From Hygrophila difformis (taxonomy: Eukaryota; Streptophyta; Magnoliopsida; Lamiales; Acanthaceae), in NCBI GenBank assembly GCA_030278955.1, contig JAOANR010000002.1:15646238-15710237 (forward strand): 64,000 bases of DNA. Direction: 5' to 3'. Position numbers and translations under genes: made by a program. The notes beneath the pieces are model-generated. The model worked only from the letters and a program-made list of their open reading frames with translations, did no database searches and had not been told where the DNA came from. Shown piece after piece: positions 43,690 through 55,187 of this stretch; the first letter of the stretch is position 1; every line of letters starts with the position of its first letter.

Positions 43690-44720
43690 TCGACATATTC
43701 GGCTTGTTGCAACGGCTTTGTGGTGAAATTGGACTTTGCGAAAGCCTATGACAACGTGTCATGAGAATCGCTAATCCGAGTGTTGGAGGCTATGGGGTTT
43801 GGGGGTAAGTAGATAAGGTGGATTACGGAGTGCATCGCTTCAGCATCGGCGAGGGTTATGATTAATGGTTTCCCCACGAATTTCTTTAATTTGCAGAAAG
43901 GTTTGAGGCAAGGAGACCCAATTTCCACATATTTGTGTGTTGATGGCTGAACTACTTAACTGTCTATTCGCTAAGGCGGTTGTGGCAGAATTATACTCAG
44001 GGCTGGAGGCTGGTGTGGGTGGTCCGGTCATAACACATCTCCAGTATGCCGATGACACTATATTATTCTGTAAGGGAGAGCTTTCGCAGGTGATCTTGAT
44101 TAAGAGGATCCTGAGATGTCTGACGCTTGCAACGGGTCTTAGAATAAACTACGGAAAGAGTAGTATATTTGGACTAAACTATTCAAAGGTAGCGTTGGAG
44201 AAGCTGCTTCAATTCTTGGTTGTGGTGTTGGGAGTTGGCCGCTAAAGTACTTGGGTATTCCCATAGGTGGCAGAATTAATAGTATAGGAATTTGACAACC
44301 GGTTCTTGATAAAGTGAAGAGGAGATTAGCGGGGCGGAAGGGGAGAATGTTATCTCAAGCGGGTAGGTTGTGCCTAATTAAATCCATGTTGAATAGCTTA
44401 CCTGTCTATTTTATTTAAATTTTCAAGGTCCCAAATGGGGTGGCAGATAGACTGGAAAACTTAAAAGGAGGTTTTTTTGGAACGAAGGGGAGGGTGAGAG
44501 GAGGATTCATACAATTAATTGGGAGAGAATTTGTTACCACATGAGGGATGGGATTGAGTGTTTGGGATACTAGTAAGTCCAACATTGCCCTGCTTCTCAA
44601 ATGGAAATGGAGATTCAAAAGAGATCACACATTATGGAAGGATGTAATTGACTCTAAGTACTATGGGAAAGCTGGTTTGCTTCTGCCAGAAGTGAAGTTG
44701 GGCAAATCTCCTTGGGGCTG
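43690..44720 (+). pseudogene. LINE (non-LTR retrotransposon) reverse transcriptase fragment
   Basis: Recognisable RT boxes in order: FVVKLDFAKAYDNVS (43720-43760), KGLRQGDPIS (43899-43925), HLQYADDTILF with the intact YADD box (about 44035-44070), GLRINYGKSS, YLGIPIGG (about 44255), LCLIKSMLNSLPVY, and finally a WDTSKSNIALLLKWKWRFK stretch. Several stops and frameshifts interrupt it. The 5' part of the LINE (endonuclease) is missing. The sequence is cut at 44720 by the 5' LTR of element II, so the LINE is older. Confidence 0.85.
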
Positions 44721-45076
44721 TGATAATGGCCAGAAATGTCCATTATTTTCAATCCATTTCCGTGTCTGAAACGGGCATTAGATCGCATTCCGGTCTTATT
44801 TTACATAAGAAAGCAGTTGAATTGGACTGATTTATGCATAATTGTAAAAATAATAAGCTGGTATGGAAAATGCATAAATATGTAATTTTATTACACATTT
44901 ATGTTAGAAAAATCCAAAAACATGAGAAAGAGAAAAGAAAAGAAAAAGGAATGGAAAAGATGGGCAAAAGAATAAATCAGACCACAAAAATACAAAAGGA
45001 TGGGAAAAGAAGAAAAAGGCCCACAAAAATGCAAATTAGGCCCATCTGGCCCAACTGGACAGTGTCCGGAGTACCC

Positions 45077-45410
45077 TGTCGCTAGACTCCCGTGGCGCGA
45101 AGCATAGTCTCGCGACACGGGAGGGTTTAGCGACACAACAGCCCAAATGCAGGGAAGGCCAGTCCTGAGACACCTGTCGCTAAGCCCGTGGCGCGAAGCA
45201 TGGTCTCGCGCCACCGGATGGTTTAGCGACACAGAGACCAAATGAAGAAGAGATGTGTCCCTAGACTCCCTGTCGCTAGACCCGTGGCGCGATACATGGT
45301 CTCGCGACAGGGTAGTGTTCCGCGACACAAGACTCAGTCAAGAAGCCTTGCGACATGCAGCCTCATCTCGCGCCACACCGCGTAGTCCCGCGGCACGAAG
45401 GAAGGCTGTG
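45077..45410. repeat. Nested-palindrome array upstream of TATA, 5' LTR II (GTCGC type)
   Basis: Three units about 95 bp apart begin TGTCGCTA (45077, 45175, 45271). The first two close with TAGCGACA (45128-45135 and 45224-45231); the third closes with CGCGACA. Inside each is a second stem from GCGCGA or CGTGGCGC pairing with TCGCGACACG or TCGCGCCAC. A weaker fourth unit follows to 45410. The motif is rich in CpG. Confidence 0.85.
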
Positions 45411-45449
45411 ATGTGTGTGAGTCTTACGACACTTGTGGGCTTCAGAATT

Positions 45450-45558
45450 AAGGCCCATGGACCTAGGGTTTCACTTCTATAAATAGAGGGTGATCCCTAT
45501 GTGCTCGGGGTTAGCTCATTCATTCTCTTGAAGACAGATCAAGGAGTTCCCTCTAGGT
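45450..45558 (+). promoter_or_regulatory. LTR II core promoter and candidate leader donor
   Basis: CCTAGGGTTT is followed by TATAAATAG at 45478-45486. About 75 bases downstream, CTCTAG/GTAG provides a candidate splice donor (GT 45557-45558), similar in place and form to 4308-4309 in element I. A leader intron from here to the acceptor at 48877 would remove most of the LTR downstream part and the PBS from the gag mRNA. This is inferred. Confidence 0.5.
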
Positions 45559-46119
45559 AGTTAGTTTAGTTTAGTTTAATTTTTTGTATTATTTATTTAT
45601 GCCCTATTTTAGCTTAGTTTAGCTTGAATTCAGTGTTTGTTTTCCATTTCTTAGCTAGGTAGCCAGTTTAATATCTTGTTTTCTTTCGAAACTTTTGATT
45701 TAGGGTTTGTAATATCCAAGTTAATGGGTATTATCAAACCCAGTTAATAAATGGGAGTTCAAATCTTAATATGTGTCCCAAAATCATGAAATGGGTCTCA
45801 CAACCCATGGATGTTACTGCTTTCATTTTTCTTTTGGGTCATTTGACCTTTATTTTCCATTTTTATGCTTACTGTTACTATATTTTTGGATAATGATCAT
45901 GTGTGATGTGTGATCAAACCCTAGTTAGGATTTGCTTTAATTTAAATACTGTTCTAGTGAGATTTATATTTTTGTTCAAGCATGTTCTTAGTAATTTCAC
46001 TTATTGTTTTGATATTTTGGGGTTAGAATCACTTTTTCGATCTGAAATAGGGTAAGATCACGCTGTTTGCATGCTACTGTTCCTTTTTGCTTTTCTGACT
46101 TGTGTCCTGAACCACCCCC

Positions 46120-46870
46120 ATGTCGCCAACCTCTTCCAGTCGCGAGACCACGTCTAGCGACAGGAAGGTAGTCTCGCGACATGGGTGTCTTGGGATACTT
46201 GTTTTATAAATTTTGAAATCCCCCAATGGTGAGGCAGTCATGTCGCGAACCCACGGTTAGCGACACAATTCTTGCTTAGCGACTGAGGACTAAATCCTTG
46301 CATTTTTTCACTGGAATGGCTCCTGTCACGAAATTCCTGTCGCGGACCCACGGTTCGCGACACACTTTTTGGTATCGAGACAGGAAAATTATGCCTTAGC
46401 AAATTTTGAAAACTCCAGTCGCGAGACCACGTCTCACGACACACTTTTGAGTTCCGCAACAGGGGACCCAATACTTAGAAAATTTCTGAAAAACTTCATG
46501 TCGCTAGACTCCTGTCGCGAGACCACGTCTCGCGACACAATTTTTGTCTAGCGCCACGAAGTCAATGCCTTGCAAAATTTCTAAAACTTAACCTGTCGCG
46601 ACACTCATGGCGCGAACCTCGGTTCGCGCCACAATTTTTGGTATCGCGACTGGGTCCTCATACCCTTTATTAAATTACAAAAATTCTATTTTCTTGACCC
46701 CTAGTCCCCAAACCCCAGTCGCTAGACCACGTTTGGCGACTGTAAATTGGTTTAAGGACTGGGAAAACCCTAAATTCAAATCTTTTATTCTCCACCCCCC
46801 CATGTCGCGATCCTCCCGTCATGAACCCACGGTTCACGACGCAATTTTGTCTCACGACATGCATGGCATC
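46120..46870. repeat. Nested-palindrome array downstream of TATA, 5' LTR II
   Basis: About eight units of the GTCGCGAGACC/CGTCTCGCGAC type, for example 46137-46180, 46340-46365, 46420-46445, 46510-46540, 46600-46632 and 46718-46742. Spacing is about 80-100 bp, with conserved linkers ending in AAAATTTCTGAAAA or similar. Confidence 0.85.
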
Positions 46871-48664
46871 CCCTTGCCAAATTTTATGTTTCTCCATATC
46901 CGACCATTAATTAATTGAACCCTTAAGTCATTAATTATTGATTATGATTAGCAATAATTAAAATCAATAATTACCATGATTAAAGGACCATTGTTCAATT
47001 TTCACTAAAATATTTTCTGTCTAAACCTACCATTATATTTTGGGTTAATTAATTTTACACTTCCATATATCCGTATGCATGCTAATATTATGTAATCAAT
47101 GTGGTCTATAATATTTTGGGATCCTTCCCTTGGACCATAGAAGTTTAGATTTAAACAGATATTGCATATTAAATTTCCAACAAAAATTCATTTATAAAAT
47201 CCGGATCTAAGTAAGGGATAAATTCCTCAGTTATGACTAGTTCATATTCTGTCAGGGGTTGATTTTGGGAAATTAGAAGCAGAGTCAGCGATTCGGTCTC
47301 ACCTAGACTGAAAGGGTCTGTGTTCTTATTGAGAGTCTAGTACCTGTTTAGGGAATGGTTTTCAAATCTATTATTTTCCGAAATTGCTATGTGTTGGGAA
47401 TTTAGTTTTAACTGTCACATCGAGATGGGATCCACTTGGATTCAAATACAGTGTGATGGATAATTCTAAAGGAATAACGCGTAGGCTTTGGTTATTTTCT
47501 AAGATAGGGTTGAGTTCCTTTCAACTGCTATCCTCTTCTGCCAAAGCCTATTTTTGAGTCCTGAATGAGTGCATCCGGAACGAACTAATCTATTAGTTCG
47601 TTTCATTAGTTTGTATCTCATAATCACCCGGAAGGACGTGAACACTGCGAGCGGTTCACTGAGAGTCGGAAATTCTTGATCCACGTCCGGTCATTCTGAC
47701 TGGAGGCTTTATTTTACTACCAGTACGAAGCTTTTGAAACTTCCGAGTGATAGGATTTTAACTGCTTTCTTTACTGCTTTCTTTTAATTGCTTTTGTAGA
47801 GGTCACTCGGATGTGTCTCTAGATCTTTCAACTGCTACTAGGACTGAGAGTTAAGGGATAGTTCAGGCTTATGTTTAGATTTTGGGTGTGACATGGGGGA
47901 ATGATAACAATACTTGGCACTTCAACTAATGATTTATCTGGTGTTGCTTGTCCACCACAGATGAAATAACATACCCTGGCCGGGGCAATTATGAATCTGT
48001 GGTATCTTAGAATTTGTGGTTTTAAGAACATGTAAACTCATACTGTAAGTACATGTCTGTTAAAGGGAACATAGTACTAAGAGCATGAGAACTAGCTATC
48101 TGACAGGATTATCCCAAACGAAGATCTGTGTATAAAAATGGAAGTTTAATTATGCTTTATCTGAATCTTGTCCAATCTTTATTCTTTTCTCCCTGTCCAT
48201 TCTATCATCATTTTGAATCAGCTTCATAGCTAGTATAGCTTAGATTTTCAGCTTCTATTGCTTCCTAGCATAAACTTATCCGCTTTCTAGAATAGAATTT
48301 TATATGCTTTGTAGAATAACTTTAATTGCTTTCATAGCTTAGTTTAAATTCAGTAAAGTAGTTGATAGTCAACTTCTAAAACTGATTCGAGTAACCGAGT
48401 TGAAAATCTTGTAAAATGGCATGGGACCTGCTTCCATCGCACATCCTCCAGTGAACGATCCGGACTTACCTATAAATTATTGCAATTTTTGACACCGTGC
48501 GCTTTCGGGCCACAGTTTCTTAACACGAGTAATAAAAACGTGACAACCTATACATATCCCTAATCCCAACTCCATAATCGTAAATTGATTTTCATTAAAT
48601 AAAATCAAGACCGGGATTCTTTTTATTTCGAAAATACTCGTGCAGGAAATTGTCAAAAGTTTCA

Positions 48665-48683
48665 TGGTGCCGTTGCCGGAGAG
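48665..48683 (+). promoter_or_regulatory. Primer-binding site of element II (tRNA-Asp type)
   Basis: TGGTGCCGTTGCCGGAGAG follows the LTR end without a gap. The plant tRNA-Asp complement is TGGCGCCGTTGCCGGGG, so two positions differ. Athila-lineage elements commonly use this primer. The leader 48684-48783 shows no other feature. Confidence 0.8.
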
Positions 48684-48783
48684 GATGCAGCGCCATTTTA
48701 TAAGAGAATTAAACTCCTGATTTACTCATAGCTAGTGTACATACCTTTTTTCAAAACAAAAATATCCCAGTCTCAAAAATTAC

Positions 48784-48877
48784 TCACACATTTAGAGCAG
48801 TAAAGCTCTAAGTGTGAGGATGTTGATTTCTGAGAAATAATTCTTCTACACCAGTTCTAACCTAGGGATGATTGCAG
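48784..48877 (+). promoter_or_regulatory. Hairpin plus 3' splice acceptor module before gag
   Basis: CTCACACATTTAGAG (48784-48798) pairs with CTCTAAGTGTGAG (48806-48818) with a two-base bulge, followed by GATGTTGAT. A branch-like TTCTAAC (48855-48861) and GATTGCAG (AG at 48876-48877) follow. The gag start codon at 48906 lies 28 bases after the acceptor. The same module occurs at 54992 and 57201. Confidence 0.65.
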
Positions 48878-48905
48878 GTACTGCCCTCATTGAACGAAGC
48901 TGTAC

Positions 48906-51071
48906 ATGCAACGAAGAAAGGAAACACCGCCCGAACTTCCACTCAACCTCGAAATAGAAAGGGAAGCAAGACGGATCATAGCCCTCACTAAGCAGAGGAA
49001 AGAGCAGGAAAGGAGGGAACGTGTAAGGCAATCTTCTTCCAGTACAAGCAGTGGAGTTTCTGACATGGCACAGTTACCAGGCAATCCACCCATCCTTCCC
49101 GATAACCCTGTCATCATTGACAACAATCCACCACCACTTCATGAAAACCGAGATGGAGATGGCGATGATACAGATGACCCTCCATTGAATGAAATTCAAG
49201 ACGAGGGGAATCTTCCTAACATCGGTAATCAAAATCTCAACCCACCACCTCCCTAAAACCAGTTCAATAACCCACTTAACCAGAATAATCCAAATGACCA
49301 ACACTTCCAGAATCCTCAGTTGCAGAACCCTCAATTCAATCAGCATCAGAATCCTCCTAACCCAAATGATTTCAATGACCCCAGAAACTTCTACCCGAAT
49401 CAGAACTATTACCCACAGCACTATCAAGGAGGGCCAGGAAACAATCAACAAGCAGCAGTTGCTGACTATATGCAGCCCATCCTGGAGCCATATTTGAACA
49501 TTCCTGGACAAGCTCCATTCTTGGCCAGGAATTTTGAACTAAAGCCAGCACTCATCAACCTTGTTCAAAGCAATCAGTTTGCAGGGGCGAATCATGATGA
49601 CCCGCATGACCATTTGCAGACCTTCCTGGAATTGTGTGACACCACTAAGAATCATAATATATCTCCTAACACTATTCGTTTGACATTGTTTCCCTTCTCC
49701 TTGTCTAGTGGAGCACGAACGTGGTACAAATCGCTGTCAGTTAATCAGAAGTCCACATGGGAAGAAGTGATCAGAAACTTTTTGGCAAAGTACTTTCCGG
49801 AATCCAAGGTGGACGAATGTCGATCCAAAATTGCGGAATTCAAAATGAAGCCGGATGAGTCCTTGTATGACGCTAAGGAGCGATTCTTCAACCTACTCAG
49901 GAAATGTCCCCAGCATGGTTTCCATGAATGGGAGCAATTAAGGAAATTCGACAGCGGTTTGACCCATTCTTGGAAATACATGCTTGACGCTGCCGGTGGT
50001 CAACATTTGTTGCACATGCCCATGGATCAGGCCTGGGGCAAGATTGATACAATGAGTGTGAACAGAGCTGTTTTAACTGATGATGTTGATTCCCCTCCCC
50101 CTCGTGGTTTATGTGTTGTAGGTACATCAGGCAAGTCTGAATTAGACAAATTGAAGGATCAAGTGGCCGTGTTGGCCTTGAATCAAGAATCTGGAAGTTC
50201 TACGCAAGTCCAAAATGCTGAAACAATATGTGGATCATGCCAAGGACCACATCCCACTGAAGCTTGTCAACAAGTGACAAATGAGAGTTGTAACTACGCA
50301 GGTGGATTCCAGAACCGACACCCTAACCTTTCATATTCCAATAACAATGCCTTGAATTCACACCTGTTAACCCAGCCTCAACAGTTTAACCAACCAAGAC
50401 CCCAGCATTTTAACCCGAACTTTCAACCCCAGATTCTAGCCAGGCCACCTCAGAACCAGAATTTCCAAAATTTCCAGCAGCCACAGAATTAGTTTGTCCC
50501 CAATCAGAACCAGCCTCAAAACCAATTTGTTCCAAACCAAAACCAAGCCCAGAACCAGTGGAATCCACCTCCGCAGAAGCCCCCTTCTAGACTTGAGAAC
50601 ATAATGACTGAATTCATCTCAAGCCAGAAGGAGATAAACTCACAGTTGCAGGCTTCCATAAGAAACGTGGAAACTCAGGTGACCCAGATGGCCAAGGAAC
50701 TCCAGAAAAGAGATCAGGGGACTTTACCGAGTAGTTCGGAAAAGAACCCACAATGCAAGGCTATCACGTTGAAATCGGGCAAGGTCTTGGCAGGGCCACA
50801 GATCAAAGAAGTACAGGGAAAGGGGTTTGAGAAAGAAATCATTGAGGAGAATCAGGGAACAGAGGAGGAAGGAGGAAAAGAAAAAGAAACCGAGACAGCA
50901 GACCTCGGTGGAAAAACTGGTAAAGGTGAAGGTACAATTTCTGACCTTTCACCACAAAAACATTTTGATAATAAAAAGTTCATGCCAAGGGTGCCATACC
51001 CGGCCAGACTTAAGAATAAACAACAAGATCTGAAGTTTGAAAAATTTTCTGAAAAGACTGCAAGAAGTTGA
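48906..51071 (+). pseudogene. Element II gag (Athila type), two in-frame stops
   Basis: The start MQRRKETP follows the hairpin/acceptor module. One frame runs through, interrupted by TAA at 49254 and TAG at 50490, each compatible with a single change from a Gln codon (PPP*NQF, QPQN*FVP). Order: charged N-terminal helix (IEREARRIIALTKQRKEQER), long Asn/Pro/Gln-rich linker, capsid-like gag domain (about 49440-50060: NFELKPALINLVQ, FLELCDTTKNHNIS, LFPFSLSSGARTWYKSL, FLAKYFPESK, ERFFNLLRKCPQHG), a single degenerate zinc knuckle (CGSCQGPHPTEAC, with the His in an unusual place), a second Gln-rich stretch, and a coiled coil (about 50600-50700). It would build the particle. Near 51050 a frameshift moves the reading into the protease frame. 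Confidence 0.85.
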
Positions 51072-54000
51072 GATTACCATACCTTTGATTGAAATGATCT
51101 CTGAAATGCCAACCTATGCTAAGTTCTTAAAAGAAATGATTTCAGGAAAAAGAAAGGTTGAGCAAGAAGAATTGGTGGTACTCAACAGTACCTGCAGTGT
51201 AATCATTCAGAGGAAACTGCCGGAGAAGAAGGAAGACCCTGGCTGCTACACCCTACCGATCCGGATTGGCCAAGTCAGTGCTGGAAAAGGGCTTTGTGAT
51301 CTCGGATCAAGTATCAATGTCATGCCGTTGGCCATGGCAAGACGTCTCAAGCTTGGAACTGTGGAGCCAATAAAAATGAGGCTGCAGCTTGCAGACAGAT
51401 CGATCACACAGCCAATCGGGATCCTGAAAGATGTCATAATTAGAGCAGGCAGCACCCCATTCCCGGTAGATTTCATTATTCTGGACTTTGAAGAAGACTC
51501 TGACATGCCCCTCATCTTAGGAAGGCCGTTCTTGGCCACCGGCGGACGCTCATTGACGCTAAATCTGGAAAAGTGACCCTCCGAGTAGATGGGGAGGAAG
51601 TTGTCTTCGACATGGCGAAATTGGGGAAATTTCCAAATGTCAGTTCTTGTTTTTCGTTTGACGATGTAATAGATAGGAGAAAGAGAGAGCTAGACTATGA
51701 AACTGGAATTGTAATGATGCTGGATGATGGATTTTCAAAGCAGGTACTGAAGCCTGCTGGCGCGAAGCACGAAGGTTGCAGCGCCGTCCATTTCGCCAAT
51801 CCCGAAACTGAGGATTTGGAGGAATTTGACGGCGCCGATTTCCATGAAGACGCCAACCAAGAGGAGGCGGATCCTGTACTGATGCAGGATCCGAAAGGTA
51901 AATCTGAACTTCCCCCATCTAATTCTCGCAAATTATTTCCTTCTGTGGAATGCCCACCAGAGCTCGAACTAAAAATGCTACCGGACCATCTTAAGTATGC
52001 GTTTCTTGCTGAACATAAAATGTTACCGGTAATTGTGTCAGCTAAGCTGACACAAGATCAAGAAAATGCTCTGGTGGGGGTGCTTAAAAAACATGTGCAT
52101 GCAATCGGTTGGACCATTTCTGATATCAAAGGAATAAGCCCTTCTGTTTGTATGCACAGGATTCTAATGGAGGAGAATTTCAAACCTTCGCGCCAGCCAC
52201 AACGGAGATTGAACTCACCCATGCAAGAAGTGGTAAGAAAGGAAGTGATCAAGCTGTTAGATGCCGGTATTATAAACCCAATTTCTGACAGCAAATGGGT
52301 CAGTCCTGTGCAGGTTGTTCCCAAGCGGGGTGGGATGTGCATAACCAAGAATGAACAAGGGGAGGATATTGCCACACGGCCGGTCACCGGATGGAGAGTC
52401 CGCATAGACTACCGGAAGTTGAACGAGGCCACTCGCAAGGACCATTTCCCTTTACCTTTTATCGATCAAATGTTGGAACGGTTGGCGGGAAGGGAGTTTT
52501 ATTGTTTTTTGGATGGTTATTCAGGTTACAATCAAATAGTGATCGCCAGTGAGGATCACGAAAAAACAACTTTTACATGCCCCTATGGCACTTTTGCCTA
52601 TAGGCGCATGCCTTTTGGACTTTGCAATGCACCTGCTACTTTTCAAGGTTTCATGATGTCTATATTTTCTGAATTTATCGAAAAATGCAATGAAGTCTTC
52701 ATGGATGACTTCTCTGTATATGGAGATACATTTGAAGAATGTTTGACCAATCTTGCTAAAATTTTAAAGAGATGCGAAGAAACTAACCTAGTACTCAATT
52801 GGGAGAAATGCCATTTCATGGTTACCGAGGGACTAGTGTTAGGTCATCGCATCTCAAAAGCAGGCATTGAGGTTGATCCAGCCAAGGTCTCTGTCATTTC
52901 CAATCTCCCTCTCCCTAATTCTATTAAATCGGTTAGGAGCTTCTTAGGGCATGCCGGTTTCTACCGGAAGTTTATTAAGGATTACTCTAAAATTGCCAAG
53001 CCGCTCACTAACCTTCTTTGTAAAGAAAATTCCTTTTTAATAAATGAAGCGTGTGTTCAAGCCTTTGACACGCTCAAAAAGATGTTGATTTCTGCTCCAA
53101 TAGTTCAACCACCCGATTGGTCAATGCCTTTCGAGGTAATGTGCGATGCAAGTGATCTCGCCGTGGGTGCAGTTCTTAGGCAACATAAGGAAGGGAAACA
53201 TTGTGTAATTCATTACGCAAGTCACGCCCTGAATGAAGCCCAAATCAACTACACTACCACGAGAAAGAGATGTACGCTGTGGTTTTCGCGTTTGATAAAT
53301 TTAGATAGTACCTTATTGGTACGAAAACCATAGTGTACACAGATCACTCTGCACTGAGATACTTGTTTAGCAAACAAGATGCCAAACCTCGATTAATCAG
53401 GTGGGTACTTCTGTTGCAGGAATTTGATATCATAATAAAAGATAGGCGAGGTCGAGATAATGGTGCTGCTGACCATTTATCTCGATTAGAAAATGATAAC
53501 AATGATAAAGCCGTTAATGAGGATTTCCCAGATGAGCAACTGTTCGCGTTGCATCTGCATGACCAAGCGTGTTCATGGTTTTCCGACATTGCTAACTTTT
53601 TAGCATGTGGAATAACCCCACCATTCCAGCAAAAATTCAAAAGGGCAAAATTCTTCAAAGAAGTAGTGAATTACTTTTGGGAAGATCCCTTCTTGTTCAA
53701 ACATTGCGCTGATTCGATAATCAGGCGATGTGTTACCGAAGTTGAGGCCTATCAAATCACCAAGAAATGCCACGAATCTGAATACGGAGGTCATCACGGT
53801 CCCACTCGGACTGCCCACAAGGTACTCGAGTGCGGGTTCTTTTGGCCTACTATTTATGAGGACTGCAAGGTGTTTGCTCAAGCCTGCGATAGATGCCAAA
53901 GGTTAGGAAACATCTCCAAGAGGGATGAGATGCCTCAGAAAGGGATTCTCGCACTTGAGATCTTTGATGTATGGGGCATTGACTTCATGGGACCGTTCCC

Positions 54001-54862
54001 ACCATCTGGTGGAAACTACTATATCTTGGTAGCTGTCGATTACGTGTCCAAGTGGGTCGAGGCGGTCGCATTGCCAACCAATGATGGTAGCCAAGTCATA
54101 AAGTTCCTCAAGAACAACATTTTTAATAGATTTGGCGTACCTAGGGTGGTAATATCTGATGGAGGAACACACTTTGTTAATAAAGCCTTCGAAACTTTAA
54201 TGAGTAAAAATGGAATCCACCATAAGATAGGCACGCCTTATCATCCCCAAACCAGTGGTCAAGTCGAGGTATCAAATCGCGAGATCAAACATATACTCGA
54301 AGCCACGGTCGGGATAACCCGCAACGATTGGGCACGTAAGCTCAATGATGCTCTATGGGCATATCGTACTGCATACAAGACTCCCATCGGGATGTCTCCG
54401 TATAGGCTTATCTTTGGAAAAACCTGTCATTTGCCTGTGGAGTTAGAGCATAAAGCTTACTGGGCCGTCAAAATGCTTAACTTCGATCCAAAATTTGCTC
54501 AAAGCAAACGCAAGTTGGACCTCAATGAAATTGAGGAAATACGAGCGCAAGCTTATGAGAGCTCTCGGATTTATAAAGAGCGGACCCAGAAGTTGCACGA
54601 TCGTCGGATTAAGCCTGAACACTTTTATGTCGGTCAAAATGTATTACTGTTCAATTCTAGGTTGAAGCTGTTCCCCGGAAAGCTTAAATCCAGATGGGAA
54701 GGGCCACGTAAAGTGTTAGAGGTGTTTGAAAATGGAGCCGTCAGGATCCGAACTGACAAGGGCAACATAGTGGTGAATGGACAGCGGCTAAAAGAGTACC
54801 TCGGACAGCTCGAGCCTGAAAAGGAGATCCAACATGTGATGGAACCGGCTTATGAAAACTAA
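51037..54862 (+). pseudogene. Element II pol: protease, RT, RNase H, integrase (frameshifted)
   Basis: Three frames in succession. Protease (51037-51576): LCDLGSSINVMPLAMARRLK and MPLILGRPFLATGG, with the Asp present. A frameshift near 51550 leads to RT (51573-53333): DSKWVSPVQVVPKRGG, WRVRIDYRKLNEATRKDHF, FCFLDG-type box, RMPFGLCNAPATFQ, and an intact VFMDDFSVYG catalytic box. RNase H starts FEVMCDASDLAVGAVL; a frameshift near 53265 breaks it, and it continues in the third frame (53333-54862) with [11 protein letters not shown] and AADHLSRLE. Integrase follows: zinc finger ([10 protein letters not shown]...CDRCQR) and DDE core ([30 protein letters not shown]), then [21 protein letters not shown] and a GPY-like end. 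The integrase and RT active sites look intact, but the frame is broken three times. Confidence 0.88.
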
Positions 54863-54991
54863 AAATCCAAAAAGAAGTCTAGCTGTAGACCATAATTCAC
54901 AGCTCTCCCGGGAGGCAACCCAAGTTTATTTTATCTATGCCTTCGTTTTAGTAATCTCATTGAACAAATAAAGTATCCAAAAATCAACTAA
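54863..54991 (+). other. Spacer after pol
   Basis: Short non-coding link between the pol stop codon and the second hairpin module; contains GGGAGGCAACCCAA but nothing I can assign. Confidence 0.5.
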
Positions 54992-55074
54992 ACATTTAGA
55001 GTACTAAAACTCTAAATGTGAGGATGTTGATATTTGGAGACAAACTAATATTTTGATCTGCTTTAATTTTGCAG
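54992..55074 (+). promoter_or_regulatory. Hairpin plus 3' splice acceptor module after pol
   Basis: A perfect 10-bp stem: ACATTTAGAG (54992-55001), loop TACTAAAA, CTCTAAATGT (55010-55019), then GAGGATGTTGAT. TTAATTTTGCAG gives an acceptor with AG at 55073-55074. Position corresponds to where Athila elements would start their env-like region. Confidence 0.65.
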
Positions 55075-55076
55075 AG

Positions 55077-55187
55077 GTACCGGAACCACCAAAAAGAAGG
55101 AGCAGAAAAACAAGCAGAAAATCAGGTTCCTGGTTGGACCAATCCCATGAAATTCAGATGATATTCCCGGGGATTAAAGAAATTTAA
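55077..55187 (+). CDS. Short basic ORF behind the post-pol acceptor
   Basis: Directly after the acceptor an open stretch of 36 codons reads VPEPPKRRSRKTSRKSGSWL and onward to a TAA. It has no start codon of its own and would depend on an upstream exon. The basic cluster looks like a nuclear or RNA-binding tag. It may be the remnant of the N-terminus of an env-like ORF, which in Athila elements also tends to be basic, or it may be chance. Confidence is low. Confidence 0.25.
   Translation, partial: VPEPPKRRSRKTSRKSGSWLDQSHEIQMIFPGIKEI

Larger units (their letters stand above)
44721..48664 (+). repeat. 5' LTR of element II (3.94 kb)
   Basis: TGATAATGGCC...GTCAAAAGTTTCA, directly followed by the PBS. 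Collinear with 59661-63700, except that about 670 bp present there (62231-62900) is missing here near 47020, and a 250-bp tandem duplication there is absent here. Contains two palindrome arrays and a TATA box. No gene is seen inside. Confidence 0.9.

Noticed and set aside
48665..48683. A tRNA gene at the PBS
   Set aside because: Only the 3'-end complement of tRNA-Asp is present; no cloverleaf can be formed from the surroundings.
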